Notes: generated by a model from the sequence alone, not told the origin. 64,000 nt of DNA from Paenibacillus sp. FSL R7-0273 (GCF_000758625.1 NZ_CP009283.1:6900501-6964500); one strand, 5' to 3'; positions 32,850 through 42,797 are shown, numbered from the stretch's first letter. Numbers and translations are program-made.

Positions 32850-34721
32850 GTGTCATCCCTTACTATTAAACGGTGGTTAGTCAAACCATTCGTGTTTTTT
32901 ACGCTTATTTTCATCCTCAAAAGTTTCCTGGCCTGGGGTGTTATCTTCGGGGATCTGCTGTCCTGGAAAACGCTGATTACCGAAATCCCCTTTATCTGGG
33001 CCTTATTTTGCCTGATTGAGGCCTTTGCCTCAAAACGTAAGCTCGGACTGTATATGCTGGTCAATCTGCTTGTCACGGCTATCTTTTTTGCAGCCATTAT
33101 GTACTTTAAATATTACGGGGTTATTGTCACCTACCAGGCGGCAGAGCAGGTTAACCAGGTTACCGCAGTACGCAACAGCGTCTTTTCACTGATGGACCCT
33201 TATTATCTGCTGATCTTTTCCGATATTATCATCTTTGGCATTTATTTCTTCTTCAACAAGAAGGGCCGCAATTATAAAAAAGAAAACATCAACCGCCGCA
33301 GCGGCAAATCCAGATTCTCTTACAGCCTGCTGTTCGCTGTATCGCTTGGTCTCTGCCTGTTCAATGTCCTGCCTAATAAGGCCAGCATGAACGAAATCAA
33401 GAAGGCGCAGGAAATGGGACTCCTTAATTATGAGGTCTACGCGATCTTTGCTCAAGACAAACCGGAGCTCGTCAAGGCCAGCGAAATTACGCAGGATGTC
33501 ATCAATGAGGTAAAAGGCATTGATCCTGCCGCAGTCTCCCCGTTTGAGGGAGCAGCCAAGGGCAAAAACCTGATTATCATCCAGCTTGAATCGTTCCAGA
33601 ACTTTCTGCTGGGGCTTACCCTTGACGGCAAGGAAATTACGCCTAACCTGAACAGCCTGATGAAAGACAGCCTGTATTTCCCTAACTTCTACCAGATGGT
33701 CGGCCAGGGAAATACCTCAGATGCGGAATTCGTAGTCAACTCCTCCTTCTACATTCCGCCGAAGGGTGCGGCAACGATGTCTTATGTTGATAAAAAGCTC
33801 CCGAGTCTTCCGCGCCTCCTGCAGGCCAGCGGCTACCAGACGGCGACCTTCCACACTAATGATGTGGAGTTCTGGAACCGCGGAGAGCTGTACAAGGCGC
33901 TCGGCTTCGAGAACTATTATGACCATAAGTTTTTCGGGGATGAGGATACCTTCTTCTTCGGCCCGTCCGATGAAGTGCTCTACCGCAAAACTGCCGACAA
34001 GCTGACAGAAATGGATCAGGACAGCAAACCGTTCTATGCACAGGTCATTTCAATGTCTGCCCATCACCCGTTCACGATACCGGAAGAGAAATACCAGATG
34101 AAGCTGCCGGAGCGTTATGAAGGCACCTTTGTCGGCGACTATGTCCGTTCCCAGAATTATGCTGACTATGCCTTCGGCCAGTTTGTTGATGAGCTCAAGG
34201 CAAGCGGTGTATGGGAAGATAGCCTGATCATGGTATACGGAGACCATATGGGCCTGCCGATTTATTCACTTGACCATGATGACAAGCAGCTGATGGAAGA
34301 AATCTACGGACATGAGTATGAGTACGCCAACATGCTGAACATTCCGCTTATTATTCACGAGGAAGGCAGCCTTGAGCCGCAGACGCTTGAGCAGGTCGGC
34401 GGAGAAGTAGATATTATGCCTACAGCAGCGAGCCTGTTAGGGGTATCGATGGACGGCAATATTCACTTCGGCCAGGATCTGACCGCACAGACCTACAATC
34501 TGCTGCCTCAGCGTTACTATTTGCCGACCGGCTCCTTCATTTCCAGCTCCGCCCTGCTTATTCCCGGCAACAGCTTCGAGGATAACACGCAGTACCGGCT
34601 GGCCGCCGGAGGACAGAACCCTGCCGGAACGGAAGACGAATACAACCGTGCGCTCCGGTTACGCCAGCTGTCGGACAGCTATGTGACCCAGCTGCCGGAT
34701 AAAGCGCCTGCGGCAGAATAA
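32850..34721 (+). CDS. Lipoteichoic acid synthase family protein (LtaS-like)
   Basis: A membrane enzyme of about 623 residues that polymerises glycerol phosphate from phosphatidylglycerol or starts LTA chains. Five N-terminal helices (about 10-165) precede an extracellular sulfatase-like domain. Metal and catalytic features are IIQLESFQN (metal-binding Glu), VGQGNTSDAEF (nucleophile Thr), AQVISMSAHHPF and MVYGDHMG (Asp-His). The frame extends up to 32730, but GTG at 32850-32852 has AAAGAAGG upstream and gives MSSLTIKRWLVKPF. The gene is monocistronic, with a shared terminator. Which of several LtaS paralogues it is cannot be told here. Confidence 0.92.
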   Translation: MSSLTIKRWLVKPFVFFTLIFILKSFLAWGVIFGDLLSWKTLITEIPFIWALFCLIEAFASKRKLGLYMLVNLLVTAIFFAAIMYFKYYGVIVTYQAAEQVNQVTAVRNSVFSLMDPYYLLIFSDIIIFGIYFFFNKKGRNYKKENINRRSGKSRFSYSLLFAVSLGLCLFNVLPNKASMNEIKKAQEMGLLNYEVYAIFAQDKPELVKASEITQDVINEVKGIDPAAVSPFEGAAKGKNLIIIQLESFQNFLLGLTLDGKEITPNLNSLMKDSLYFPNFYQMVGQGNTSDAEFVVNSSFYIPPKGAATMSYVDKKLPSLPRLLQASGYQTATFHTNDVEFWNRGELYKALGFENYYDHKFFGDEDTFFFGPSDEVLYRKTADKLTEMDQDSKPFYAQVISMSAHHPFTIPEEKYQMKLPERYEGTFVGDYVRSQNYADYAFGQFVDELKASGVWEDSLIMVYGDHMGLPIYSLDHDDKQLMEEIYGHEYEYANMLNIPLIIHEEGSLEPQTLEQVGGEVDIMPTAASLLGVSMDGNIHFGQDLTAQTYNLLPQRYYLPTGSFISSSALLIPGNSFEDNTQYRLAAGGQNPAGTEDEYNRALRLRQLSDSYVTQLPDKAPAAE

Positions 34722-34738
34722 TACTGCAGAGGTTAACA

Positions 34739-34778
34739 ACAAACAGCCAGACTCCTTTAGTGGAGCCTGGCTGTTTTG
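34739..34778. terminator. Bidirectional terminator between ltaS-like and MarR genes
   Basis: AACAGCCAG-CTCC pairs with GGAG-CTGGCTGTT and is followed by TTGTATTT. Confidence 0.85.
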
Positions 34779-34812
34779 TATTTCAATAGATACGGCTGCG
34801 ACATGTACCCGC

Positions 34813-35244
34813 CTAACGTTCCTGCTTCTCCAGCATCGTGTAGTACTCGGCGAACCGCTCCAGCTCCTCCGGCTTCAGGATCGCCAGATGCTCGGTCAGC
34901 AGAACCAGCGAGCGGTTCTGCGCTTCCTTGAGCAGCTCCTCCCCTTTTACGGTAAGCGTTACGGTTACGGCTCTGCGGTCATTCTCATCCTGTACGCGGG
35001 CAGTAAGGCCAAGCAGCTCCAGACGGTCCAGCATTACGGTTACCGCGCTTGACTTCACATCGAGCTGGTCCGCCAGCTGGATTACCCGGGATTTTTTCTC
35101 ACGGGCAATGATATGCAACAGATGAAATTGCGGCACCGTAAGGCCGATTTCCTTATGCAAAGACATCTGCGATGTTATTTTACGCTGAACTCTCCACATC
35201 GATAATCCCAGGGCTTCTATCAACGGATCGATTTTTTGCGCCAT
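34813..35244 (-). CDS. MarR-family transcriptional regulator
   Basis: A 143-residue winged-helix regulator. The core LTVPQFHLLHIIAREKKSRVIQLADQLDVKSSAVTVMLDRLELLGL is followed by the wing DENDRRAVTVTLTVKGEELL. The start ATG follows GGAGTGGAGTG. It is not coupled to a transporter; the divergent neighbour is a chemoreceptor about 360 bp away. No Cys-based redox sensor is present. The target is unknown. Confidence 0.9.
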   Translation of the reverse strand: MAQKIDPLIEALGLSMWRVQRKITSQMSLHKEIGLTVPQFHLLHIIAREKKSRVIQLADQLDVKSSAVTVMLDRLELLGLTARVQDENDRRAVTVTLTVKGEELLKEAQNRSLVLLTEHLAILKPEELERFAEYYTMLEKQER

Positions 35245-35541
35245 CTCTTCACTCCACTCCGTTTGTCCTGCTTCAAGACTACCATTATCAGCAGCACGGA
35301 TACAATGTTTTTATCATTGCGACATGATTATAGTCATTGCAAAGGCAGTTAATCCTGCAACTTATAACGGCAGAAGCCGGTAATTCCCTATCCCTTTTAT
35401 CCGGCCCTGAAGCCGTTACAGCTGATTTGCTCCGCCTGACAAGCATTAATAACAGATTGAGCTGAAAATATGTAAAAAACCGAGATTTTCCGACACAAAA
35501 ATACTATATTTCCTGCTGATGCTGTGCGAACATTGTTGCGC

Positions 35542-35572
35542 TATAATCGTAGCAGTGATAACAAATATCACT
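35542..35572 (+). promoter_or_regulatory. Promoter -10 box and palindrome upstream of the chemoreceptor gene
   Basis: TATAAT at 35542-35547 lies about 60 nt before the chemoreceptor start; the -35 region is weak. The perfect 7-bp inverted repeat AGTGATA/TATCACT (35554-35572) falls on the expected transcription start, a classic repressor position. The rest of the 362-bp gap 35245-35606 shows nothing else clear. Confidence 0.45.
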
Positions 35573-35606
35573 TAACTTTATAGAGTCAGGGCTGGTGGTG
35601 CAAACA

Positions 35607-37301
35607 ATGAAATTGGCAACAAAATTAACTTGGATGATGCTCATCGTATTACTTCTTGTCGGATCATCCATCGGGTTCTTCGGATACCGTGCCGCGTACA
35701 AGCAATTGGATGAAGCTGCGGGTATTGAATTGGTAGGCTGCGCCAATATAACAACCGGACTCGTCGTTCCTGCAGACATTTCGGCACTTGCTGCAGGAGA
35801 TACCAGCAAGCTCGCTGCAATAGAAGAGCGTATCGGCTGGATCAATGACCATAAGCCGATTTTCAAAGAAGCTTTTATCCTCTCCCTCGACGGTACAATC
35901 CTCGCGGCTGACGCCAACCTCAAGGAAAGAGGCTACAAGGCCGGGGACCCGTTTTATTTTGCAGAGGAAGATAAACATATGATCACCACCATGAAGCATT
36001 CTACATACTCCAAGGTTTATACCTATCAAGGTACCTCGCTCAAGACTGGATATGGGCCTATCTATCAGGATCATGATCCCACCAAACCGGTTGTTGCCCT
36101 TATGGCTATCAATTTCGACGGCGTTCTCGTTCAGGAACGGACACAGGATATTATCCTCCAGCCCTTCATCATCGGTGCATCTATTCTTGCTATCGCTATT
36201 CTTGCCGCATACCTATTCATCCGCCGTACAACAAGACCGCTGACCCGGCTCTCCGGCTCAGTCAACACTGTTGCCAGGGGCGATCTTACCCAGGAGCCGA
36301 TCCTGTTCAAAAGCAAGGATGAAATCGGTACACTGGCCCGGGATTTCAACGAAATGACCACCAGCCTGCGCAATCTCATCACCCAGGTTAATGATACCTC
36401 CATGCTGGTTGCCTCTTCTTCACAGGAGCTGTCCGCCAGTGCGCAGGAGACGAACCGTGCGGGAGAACACAGCGTCAATGTGACCATTGATCTTGCTGAC
36501 GGGGCCAATACCCAGCTGCGCAATCTCGAAGGCAGCTACCGGTCCGTGCAGGAAATGTCACGGTTCATCACCGAGATCGCCAGCAATGCCGACAGTGCCA
36601 TGAACACAGCCGCCGGCAATGCCCTCAAAGCGCGCAGCGGGCGTGAATCGATGGACTCCACCACCTCACAGATGCAGATTGTCAGCGACAGCATCAGCGA
36701 CTTGTCCGGCATTATCGAGACGCTGGGCAGCCATTCCAAGGAAATTGAGAATATTGTCGGCACGATTGCCAGCATTGCCGAAGAAACCAATCTTCTGTCC
36801 CTTAATGCTGCGATTGAAGCAGCACGTGCCGGGGAAGAAGGACGGGGCTTTGCCGTGGTAGCCGGCTCCGTACGTAAGCTGGCCGAGCGCTCAGCCAAAT
36901 CAGCCGCCCAGATCGGCGGACTGGTCACTCTCATAGTCAATCAGATGGACAAGGCCGGAGAGACGATGCAACGCTCGACCGAGGAAATGACAGAGGGCAA
37001 GGCTATGATTACAGCTGCCGGCAAGTCCTTCTCCGAGATTGAAGCCTCTGTCTCGGACATGTCCTCCCAGAGCCAGCAGATCTCCGAGACTGTCCGTGAT
37101 CTGGCGCTGATCTCCGAGGATCTCGTAGCCGCGATCCAGAGCATTGTCTCCGTCTCCAACCAGACCGCGGAAGGCGCAGAGATGCTCTCCGCCTCCTCCG
37201 AGGAGCAGCTGGCTGCTATGGAGGAGGTCGAGGCCTCTGCAGCATTCCTTTCTTCGCTTGCGGAGAAGCTGCAGGTACTTGTTGAGAACTTTAAAATATA
37301 G
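35607..37301 (+). CDS. Methyl-accepting chemotaxis protein
   Basis: A 564-residue chemoreceptor. Helix 1 (about 7-28) is followed by a Cache-like extracellular domain of about 150 residues ([35 protein letters not shown]). Helix 2 (about 183-203) and HAMP follow ([23 protein letters not shown]). The signalling domain has the tip [29 protein letters not shown] codons at 35595 and 35598 are in frame, but ATG 35607 has GGTGGTG upstream. It is far from che genes; the ligand is unknown. Confidence 0.92.
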   Translation: MKLATKLTWMMLIVLLLVGSSIGFFGYRAAYKQLDEAAGIELVGCANITTGLVVPADISALAAGDTSKLAAIEERIGWINDHKPIFKEAFILSLDGTILAADANLKERGYKAGDPFYFAEEDKHMITTMKHSTYSKVYTYQGTSLKTGYGPIYQDHDPTKPVVALMAINFDGVLVQERTQDIILQPFIIGASILAIAILAAYLFIRRTTRPLTRLSGSVNTVARGDLTQEPILFKSKDEIGTLARDFNEMTTSLRNLITQVNDTSMLVASSSQELSASAQETNRAGEHSVNVTIDLADGANTQLRNLEGSYRSVQEMSRFITEIASNADSAMNTAAGNALKARSGRESMDSTTSQMQIVSDSISDLSGIIETLGSHSKEIENIVGTIASIAEETNLLSLNAAIEAARAGEEGRGFAVVAGSVRKLAERSAKSAAQIGGLVTLIVNQMDKAGETMQRSTEEMTEGKAMITAAGKSFSEIEASVSDMSSQSQQISETVRDLALISEDLVAAIQSIVSVSNQTAEGAEMLSASSEEQLAAMEEVEASAAFLSSLAEKLQVLVENFKI

Positions 37302-37339
37302 GATTTGTTAAAGGGAATTTCAATGCTGGCGGGAGGGGG

Positions 37340-37398
37340 GTTGAGGCAAGGCCGCGGCTGCGGGGAATGTTTGGACTTCCGGCCGCTTCCGCCTCAAC
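37340..37398. repeat. Hairpin element sharing a core with the element at 30004
   Basis: GTTGAGGC and GCCTCAAC close a long stem with inner GGCCG/CGGCC pairing. Its centre carries GGGAATGTTTGGACTTCC (37363-37380) followed by GGCCGCT. The centre differs by one base from the left arm at 30004. Confidence 0.55.
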
Positions 37399-37436
37399 GT
37401 CCATCTATAAAGAATCCCCCTTTAAAGAGGGGATAG

Positions 37437-37480
37437 AAAAAAGCAGCAAGTCCTAAAAACGGACTTGGCTGCTTTTTTGG
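37437..37480 (+). terminator. Terminator of the chemoreceptor gene
   Basis: AAAAAAGCAGC-AAGTCC pairs with GGACTTGGCTGCTTTTTT around a TAAAAAC loop. A separate small CCCC/GGGG hairpin precedes it. Confidence 0.85.
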
Positions 37481-37587
37481 TTGCTTTTAGATGATGTGAG
37501 AGGAGATTCTGCAGACGTTGACGCTTTTTGAAGCACCACTCCCGCCTTCCGCCACACTCCCTTTTTGCAAACCTGAGGCTTTAATAT

Positions 37588-37781
37588 ATTTAGTTGGATT
37601 ATTGTTACTTATATCCGATCTTTTCCCGCTTACACAGTGATTAGACGGAAAAAGGTCATCTTTTTCGGCTCATTTATCGCTCTGGAGCTGTTTCGGCAAA
37701 ATTAAGTAACACTTTTCCAACTAATTCGCAGGCAGCGGGAGTAAAGGAAGAATTAGCTGACGAAAATCCAACTAAATTTGG
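37588..37781. repeat. MITE-like intergenic element with inverted ends
   Basis: TTTAGTTGGATTATTGTTAC at the left (37589-37608), followed by TTA, recurs inverted at 37699-37728 (its complement reads TTAGTTGG, AAAAGT, GTTACTTAA). A third partial inverted copy (TTTAGTTGGATTTT) lies at about 37763-37779. Inside is GC-moderate sequence with no ORF. The whole gap 37302-37945 contains only this element, the hairpin at 37340 and two terminators. Confidence 0.5.
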
Positions 37782-37888
37782 ATGGATCGCAGTACCGGTG
37801 AATCATCAGCACGCTTTCCGCTAACGCAGGAAAAAAAGCAGACTATGCATATAGCAAGCGGAGTATGTACTTAAACATACTTTTCAGC

Positions 37889-37932
37889 AAAAAAATTACG
37901 CGGCAACCCGCTCTTCAAGCAGATCGCCGCGC
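37889..37932 (-). terminator. Terminator of the MHYT-GGDEF-EAL gene
   Basis: On the minus strand GCGCGGC pairs with GCCGCGT around a loop of about 20 nt and is followed by seven T residues. Confidence 0.75.
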
Positions 37933-37945
37933 AACCACAAACGGT

Positions 37946-39964
37946 CTATGCCGTAGCCGTATTCTCAATAAACCACTGGCCAAGCTCATTAACCGGCATT
38001 GGACGTCCATAGTAGAAGCCCTGCATAACACGGCAGCCCAGTGACTGCAGCAGCTCAATCTGCTCCGGTGTTTCGACACCCTCGGCAACTACCTCCATGT
38101 TAAGGTTGCTGGCGATGGCGATGATATTGCTGATAATAGCCTTTTTGGAATGCATTTTGCTTTTGCGGATAAAGACCTGGTCGATCTTCAGTGTATTTAC
38201 CGGAATTTCATCCAGGTTCCCCAGTGAGGAGAAGCCGGTTCCGAAATCATCCAGGGATACGCGCACTCCGATATCGCGGAGCTTGGAGAGCTGGGCCACC
38301 GTCTCCTCCATGTTGTTCATGGCAATCGATTCGGTAATCTCCAGCTCCAGGAAATGCGCCTCCAGCCCTGAGCTTAACAGCGCCTCTTCAACCACCTCAT
38401 ACAGGCTGCCGTTCTCGAACATCCGGGCCGACATATTAATGGACACAGGCACGTTCGCAATCTGGTCCTGATGCCAGCGCATATTCTGGGCACAGACATC
38501 ATGCAGCATCCAGTAGGTAATCGGAACAATCAGGCCAGTCTCTTCAGCAATCGGAATGAACTCCGCCGGGGAGATGATGCCGTGCTCAGGATGCTTCCAG
38601 CGCAGCAGCGCCTCGAGGCCTACCGTGACATTCATCAGGGAATCCCATTTAGGCTGGTAAACGACCATAAATTCGGATTCGGCCAGCGCCTTGCGCAGAT
38701 CCTTCTCCAGCGACATGCGGCGCAGCTGATACCGGTTCATCTCCTGGTCAAACACGCTGAATTTGTTCTTGCCGGAGTCTTTGGAGGTATACAGCGCCGT
38801 ATCCGCAGCCTTCATCAGTGCCGATCGGTCCGTCCCGTGCACCGGACTCATGCTGATCCCTACACTGGCCGTCACATACAGCTCATTGCCTTCAATATTG
38901 TACGATTTCTTAAGCTCCTGCAGAATATGCTGAGCCTCTTCCCGGGCATTCTCCATACTGGAATCCGGCAGGGCAATCAGGAATTCGTCCCCGCCAAGCC
39001 GGAACACCCTGCCTTTGGAGCCTACGCATTCCCGCAGCCGGTCAGCAACCTCCTGCAGCAGCAGGTCACCAATATCGTGGCCGAGCGTATCATTGATTGA
39101 TTTGAAGCGGTCCAGGTCTACGAAGAATACAGCACCAGAATTTAAGCCGAAAAATTCATCCTTAAAATAACGCTCCAGGCCATGGCGGTTCGGCAGCTCT
39201 GTCAGCGGATCATGATAAGCCATGCGCTCCAGCACATGCCGGTCCAGGAACACGGCCCCGCCGGAAATCGCCAGCATAAACAGGGTGACAAGCGATACTC
39301 CGGTAAGCAGTATCACGTCGGTCTCCATCACGACAGGCCTAGTACCGAGCAGGCTGTCATACTGAATATGGCTTGTTCTGAGGCTTATGTAGTGCATACC
39401 AGTAACTGCAAACCCGATAAATAATGCTGAACTGAATTTCCAGCGCTTGCTGAAATACTCCTGCTCCCGGAATCTGCGAAACAGGAAGATACCGATATAG
39501 GAGGCCAGCAGGGCGATCAGAATGGAGATTCCCTGGGCAAGAGGTTCAAAATGCATGCGGCCCTCCAGCTCCATGGAAGAGATGCCGATATAATGTAAGG
39601 CAGAAATTCCTGTACCGAGAATACCCCCGCTCAGAATAAGCCGCCACATCCTCTGGCGCGGCACTGCGGCTAACCATAGGGCCGCTAAGCTGCTCAGCAT
39701 ACTGATTAACAGGGATAACACCGCCCTGCCCGGACGGTAACCGACCTCAAACGGGAAATGGCTGGCCATCATGCCGACAAAATGCATCGCCCACATTCCG
39801 CTGCCGAGCACACAGGCGGCTGACATAAGCCACAGGCGGCGAATTCTGCCGGTGGACTGGGGAACCTGTGAAATCAGGTTAAGTGCGGAGTAAGCCGCTG
39901 TGACAGCAACCGCAAAAGATAGTAAAACAATCCAAGTATTATAGTGGGTTCCCATTTGATCCAT
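37946..39964 (-). CDS. MHYT-GGDEF-EAL cyclic-di-GMP signalling protein
   Basis: A bifunctional-type c-di-GMP protein of 672 residues. The N-terminal MHYT sensor (about 10-235) has seven to eight helices with GMWAMHFVGMMA, SALHYIGISSME and VTGMHYISLR, the three conserved Met-His-Tyr-type motifs thought to bind copper. GGDEF (about 250-405) keeps RLGGDEFLIAL, so cyclase activity is possible. EAL (about 425-670) keeps GLEALLRW, LEITESIAMNN and DDFGTGFSS, so phosphodiesterase activity is possible. ATG 39964 follows AGAGGTCAACT; GTG 39979 is an alternative. It is one of three such proteins in the window. Confidence 0.94.
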   Translation of the reverse strand: MDQMGTHYNTWIVLLSFAVAVTAAYSALNLISQVPQSTGRIRRLWLMSAACVLGSGMWAMHFVGMMASHFPFEVGYRPGRAVLSLLISMLSSLAALWLAAVPRQRMWRLILSGGILGTGISALHYIGISSMELEGRMHFEPLAQGISILIALLASYIGIFLFRRFREQEYFSKRWKFSSALFIGFAVTGMHYISLRTSHIQYDSLLGTRPVVMETDVILLTGVSLVTLFMLAISGGAVFLDRHVLERMAYHDPLTELPNRHGLERYFKDEFFGLNSGAVFFVDLDRFKSINDTLGHDIGDLLLQEVADRLRECVGSKGRVFRLGGDEFLIALPDSSMENAREEAQHILQELKKSYNIEGNELYVTASVGISMSPVHGTDRSALMKAADTALYTSKDSGKNKFSVFDQEMNRYQLRRMSLEKDLRKALAESEFMVVYQPKWDSLMNVTVGLEALLRWKHPEHGIISPAEFIPIAEETGLIVPITYWMLHDVCAQNMRWHQDQIANVPVSINMSARMFENGSLYEVVEEALLSSGLEAHFLELEITESIAMNNMEETVAQLSKLRDIGVRVSLDDFGTGFSSLGNLDEIPVNTLKIDQVFIRKSKMHSKKAIISNIIAIASNLNMEVVAEGVETPEQIELLQSLGCRVMQGFYYGRPMPVNELGQWFIENTATA

Positions 39965-40167
39965 AGTTGACCTCTTCACCGGTTATATTATCATTATCGC
40001 TGCAGCTCATTCTCAAGTACAAAAATCTAATTACGAATATCAGATAAATGGAAGAGTGTATAAAGATTATAGAATGCTATGAGAAATAACTTTAGCTGTA
40101 TTCTACCTTGTATTTGCTATGCTGTCTAAGTAAATCCTGGAACTTGTACCCTTTTTTCGATGACGGC

Positions 40168-40207
40168 AAAAAATGTCCATATTTGTCCGCCGGCGCCGGC
40201 GCGGACA
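40168..40207 (-). terminator. Probable terminator of the ABC permease gene
   Basis: On the minus strand TGTCCG-GCCGGCGCCGGC-GGACA forms a GC-rich stem just after the stop codon. Six T residues follow about 11 nt later, so it is not ideal. Confidence 0.5.
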
Positions 40208-40215
40208 GCTGGTAT

Positions 40216-41859
40216 TTACACCTTCCGGCGTTCTGCCCGGGGAAACGAATTATGCCAGACTACCCAATTGACCGTTACCAGAACTGGAACATAGATGTAA
40301 ATTCCATAAGGAATCAGACTGACTACATAATGGAGCCCCGCAAAGCCCATCAGGATAAACATCTGAATAAAGGAGATTCCCGTAAATTCCTTCTGCCTGG
40401 AAGCACTGTATGGCTCCGAGAAGGGCAGCGACTGTGGCAAAAGGCGGAGGCATATTACCGAATACAGCAGCAGAGCCGGCAGCACGGCAAGCAGATGCGG
40501 GAAAAGACGTGTACCGAATAACCACAGGAAGATCCCGCTCTCGATTATAAAAAGCGGCAGCAGCAGGCGGAGAATCAATGCCTTGAGCATTCCGCTATAG
40601 ACCGGGGACATACCCGGCAGGGGAACCGCCTTATAGATCCAGGCAGCCTTATAGCTTGTAGAATACCGCAGCATTTGCACCGCTGTCATCATGAGCAGCG
40701 CGCAGAAATAGATAAACAGGAAGCCGTTCGAGCTGCGGAAGTCCTCCAGGCCGCCGCCGCTCCACAAAATATTAAAGATGAAGATAAACGGTAAAACCAT
40801 CGAAAGCCCGAAGGTAGGATAAACCTTAAGCTTGAAGTCCCGTTCATTCCGCATCATGGACCACGTAAACCGGAAGAACAGCTTCTCCTCCCTGCTTCCG
40901 CAGACAAGTCCCGACAGTCTGCGGGCCAGGCGTCCGCTGTCCTTTCCGCCGGCATTCCCCTCAGCCAGCTTTTGCAGGCTCCGTTCAAACAGCGGCATCA
41001 GCCTGATGTATACTGCAAGCAGCAGAACCGGCAGAACAAGAACCATAACGGCCATGACTACCAGACCGGCAGAACGGTTTCCGCCCAGCAGCAGCTCAAA
41101 CGGTGAAGCAAACCAGACCGGCGCAATCAGATACTGCCACCAGGCCGGCTCATAGGTTAACGTAAGGTCTGCAAAGTTAAAGAGGCGGCCGATCAGCTGA
41201 TAGCCGACTGCAATTCCGATGGACAAAATAATCTGAACATAATTAATGAGGTCCTTCAGCTTTTCCCCGTCAAAAATCCGCAGAATCAGCAAGTAGACCA
41301 GCGCCGTAAATACAAGAATCAGGAAGTCCATCAGTATAATGCCTGCTGCATAAATGAAGAAGAACGCTGGCCCCTGTTTGAACAAGGAAACTATCAGCGA
41401 CGGGCCTGTAATCGTCAAGGTTAAAATGAGCAGATAAATGAAGATATGCAGGCTTTTGGCCATATTCAGCGTTCTGCGGTCTACGGGCTTGGAGAAGAGG
41501 ATATTTTTGTCCCGTAAGTCCAGCATGACCGAAGAGAAATCAGAGATCAGTGTCGTGCTGATCATAAACATCAGGATACCGAAGTTGATGCTCATGGAAT
41601 ACATATAGTTGCCGTCCTGCACCACAAAAAGAATCAGCATCAGGCCAAGCAGCAAATAGATCCACTGTATACGCAATGGCGATCCCTCAGTACCCGCCTC
41701 CTTGCTGTCCTTCCCCCCTGCAAGCACCGTCGGCGTACGCCTGCTGTCCATAGTCAGCTTGACCTGGAGAATACTCCGCAGCACCGGATAATTAACCCCG
41801 ATTCTCCGGAAAATTCCCTGCAGCCTGTCCAGCAGCCTCAGCACGTAAAAATCAGTCAC
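40216..41859 (-). CDS. ABC exporter permease subunit, 12-14 helix type
   Basis: A 547-residue membrane protein without an ATPase domain. It has about 12 hydrophobic stretches, including IQWIYLLLGLMLILFVV (about 66), FFFIYAAGIILMDFLILVFTALVYLLIL, AVMVLVLPVLLLAVYI and the C-terminal YIYVPVLVTVNWVVW. Basic loops (SREEKLFFRFTWSMMRNERDFKLKVYP) probably contact the ATPase. The GTG start (41857-41859) lies inside the end of the ATPase gene (8-nt overlap) behind AGAGGGTGA, so the two form one exporter. The residue pattern resembles large bacitracin-type or polymer-type permeases, but the substrate is unknown. Confidence 0.82.
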   Translation of the reverse strand: MTDFYVLRLLDRLQGIFRRIGVNYPVLRSILQVKLTMDSRRTPTVLAGGKDSKEAGTEGSPLRIQWIYLLLGLMLILFVVQDGNYMYSMSINFGILMFMISTTLISDFSSVMLDLRDKNILFSKPVDRRTLNMAKSLHIFIYLLILTLTITGPSLIVSLFKQGPAFFFIYAAGIILMDFLILVFTALVYLLILRIFDGEKLKDLINYVQIILSIGIAVGYQLIGRLFNFADLTLTYEPAWWQYLIAPVWFASPFELLLGGNRSAGLVVMAVMVLVLPVLLLAVYIRLMPLFERSLQKLAEGNAGGKDSGRLARRLSGLVCGSREEKLFFRFTWSMMRNERDFKLKVYPTFGLSMVLPFIFIFNILWSGGGLEDFRSSNGFLFIYFCALLMMTAVQMLRYSTSYKAAWIYKAVPLPGMSPVYSGMLKALILRLLLPLFIIESGIFLWLFGTRLFPHLLAVLPALLLYSVICLRLLPQSLPFSEPYSASRQKEFTGISFIQMFILMGFAGLHYVVSLIPYGIYIYVPVLVTVNWVVWHNSFPRAERRKV

Positions 41860-42652
41860 CGGAATCACCCTCTCCGATAACGTCAACGAATTCACCGGCA
41901 ATATCCCGGTAACGGTCGAATCCGGTCAGCTCATTAAAAATCGCCTCAAGTGAGCCCTCACGGCTCTTCTCCCTGAGCTCGGCAAAGCTTCCGTCCGCCA
42001 CAATATCTCCGCCGTTAATCAGAATAATCCGGCTGCTGATCTTCTCAACCACATCCATAATATGCGAGGAGTAGAATATGGTCTTGCCGCGTGCAGCCAG
42101 CGAAGCAAAAATCTCCTTCACCACCATCACACTGTTGGCATCCAGCCCGCTCAGCGGCTCATCAAGGAACAGGATATCCGGATTGTGCAGCATGCTGGCG
42201 ATCAGCAGCACCTTCTGCTTCATCCCCTTGGAATACGAGGAAATCCGCATATCATACGCCTGCTCCAGATTAAGCAGCTCCATCAGGCGCTTCGCCTTAT
42301 CCTCCGCATCCGTATGCTTCATGCCATAGAGCTCGCCGATAAAGCCCAGATATTCTCTGGCCGTCAGGCTGTCATACAGCTCAGCAATCTCCGGAACATA
42401 GCCGATTCTTTTTTTATAGTCAGCATTGCCGTCAGCAATATCCTGCCCGAAAATCCGCACAGTGCCTGTATAGCCCTCCACCAGCCCCAGCATGATTTTG
42501 ACCGTTGTGCTCTTGCCTGCACCATTCGGGCCGATGTAGCCGATAATCTGACCGGGATATACCTCAAGGTCAATGCCCTTCAGAACCATTCTGTCGCTAT
42601 ACCGCATCCATAACCCGGCTATAGAAATAACCGGCTCCTTCACCAGACTCAT
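41852..42652 (-). CDS. ABC transporter ATP-binding subunit
   Basis: A 266-residue ATPase driving the downstream permease. Walker A IGPNGAGKSTT, Q-loop VPEIAEL, signature SYSKGMKQK, Walker B ILFLDEPLSGLD and the H-loop YSSHIMDVVE are all intact. The short C-terminal tail is acidic. The frame extends to 42712, but ATG 42652 follows AAAGGAG with an 11-nt spacer. Its stop overlaps the permease start by 8 nt. Export is inferred from the large permease partner and the lack of a binding protein. Confidence 0.92.
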   Translation of the reverse strand: MSLVKEPVISIAGLWMRYSDRMVLKGIDLEVYPGQIIGYIGPNGAGKSTTVKIMLGLVEGYTGTVRIFGQDIADGNADYKKRIGYVPEIAELYDSLTAREYLGFIGELYGMKHTDAEDKAKRLMELLNLEQAYDMRISSYSKGMKQKVLLIASMLHNPDILFLDEPLSGLDANSVMVVKEIFASLAARGKTIFYSSHIMDVVEKISSRIILINGGDIVADGSFAELREKSREGSLEAIFNELTGFDRYRDIAGEFVDVIGEGDSGD

Positions 42653-42772
42653 AAGTATAGAAGCTCCTTTCAGCAGCTGTAATAGGGAATGTAAAAGCAG
42701 GTTTTCCATCATTCACCCTATTCTACCAAAATTCAACTACCTCAATCTATTACAAATATCTTCTTCTGTATC

Positions 42773-42797
42773 AAAAAAGACGGCCCGGGGGCCGCCT
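42773..42797 (-). terminator. Terminator after the SLH surface protein gene
   Basis: On the minus strand AAGGCGGCC pairs with GGCCGTCTT and is followed by TTTT, 25 nt past the stop codon. Confidence 0.8.

Noticed and set aside
36536..36940. Minus-strand frame opposite the second chemoreceptor
   Set aside because: It is antisense to the signalling domain, with no ribosome site or family match.
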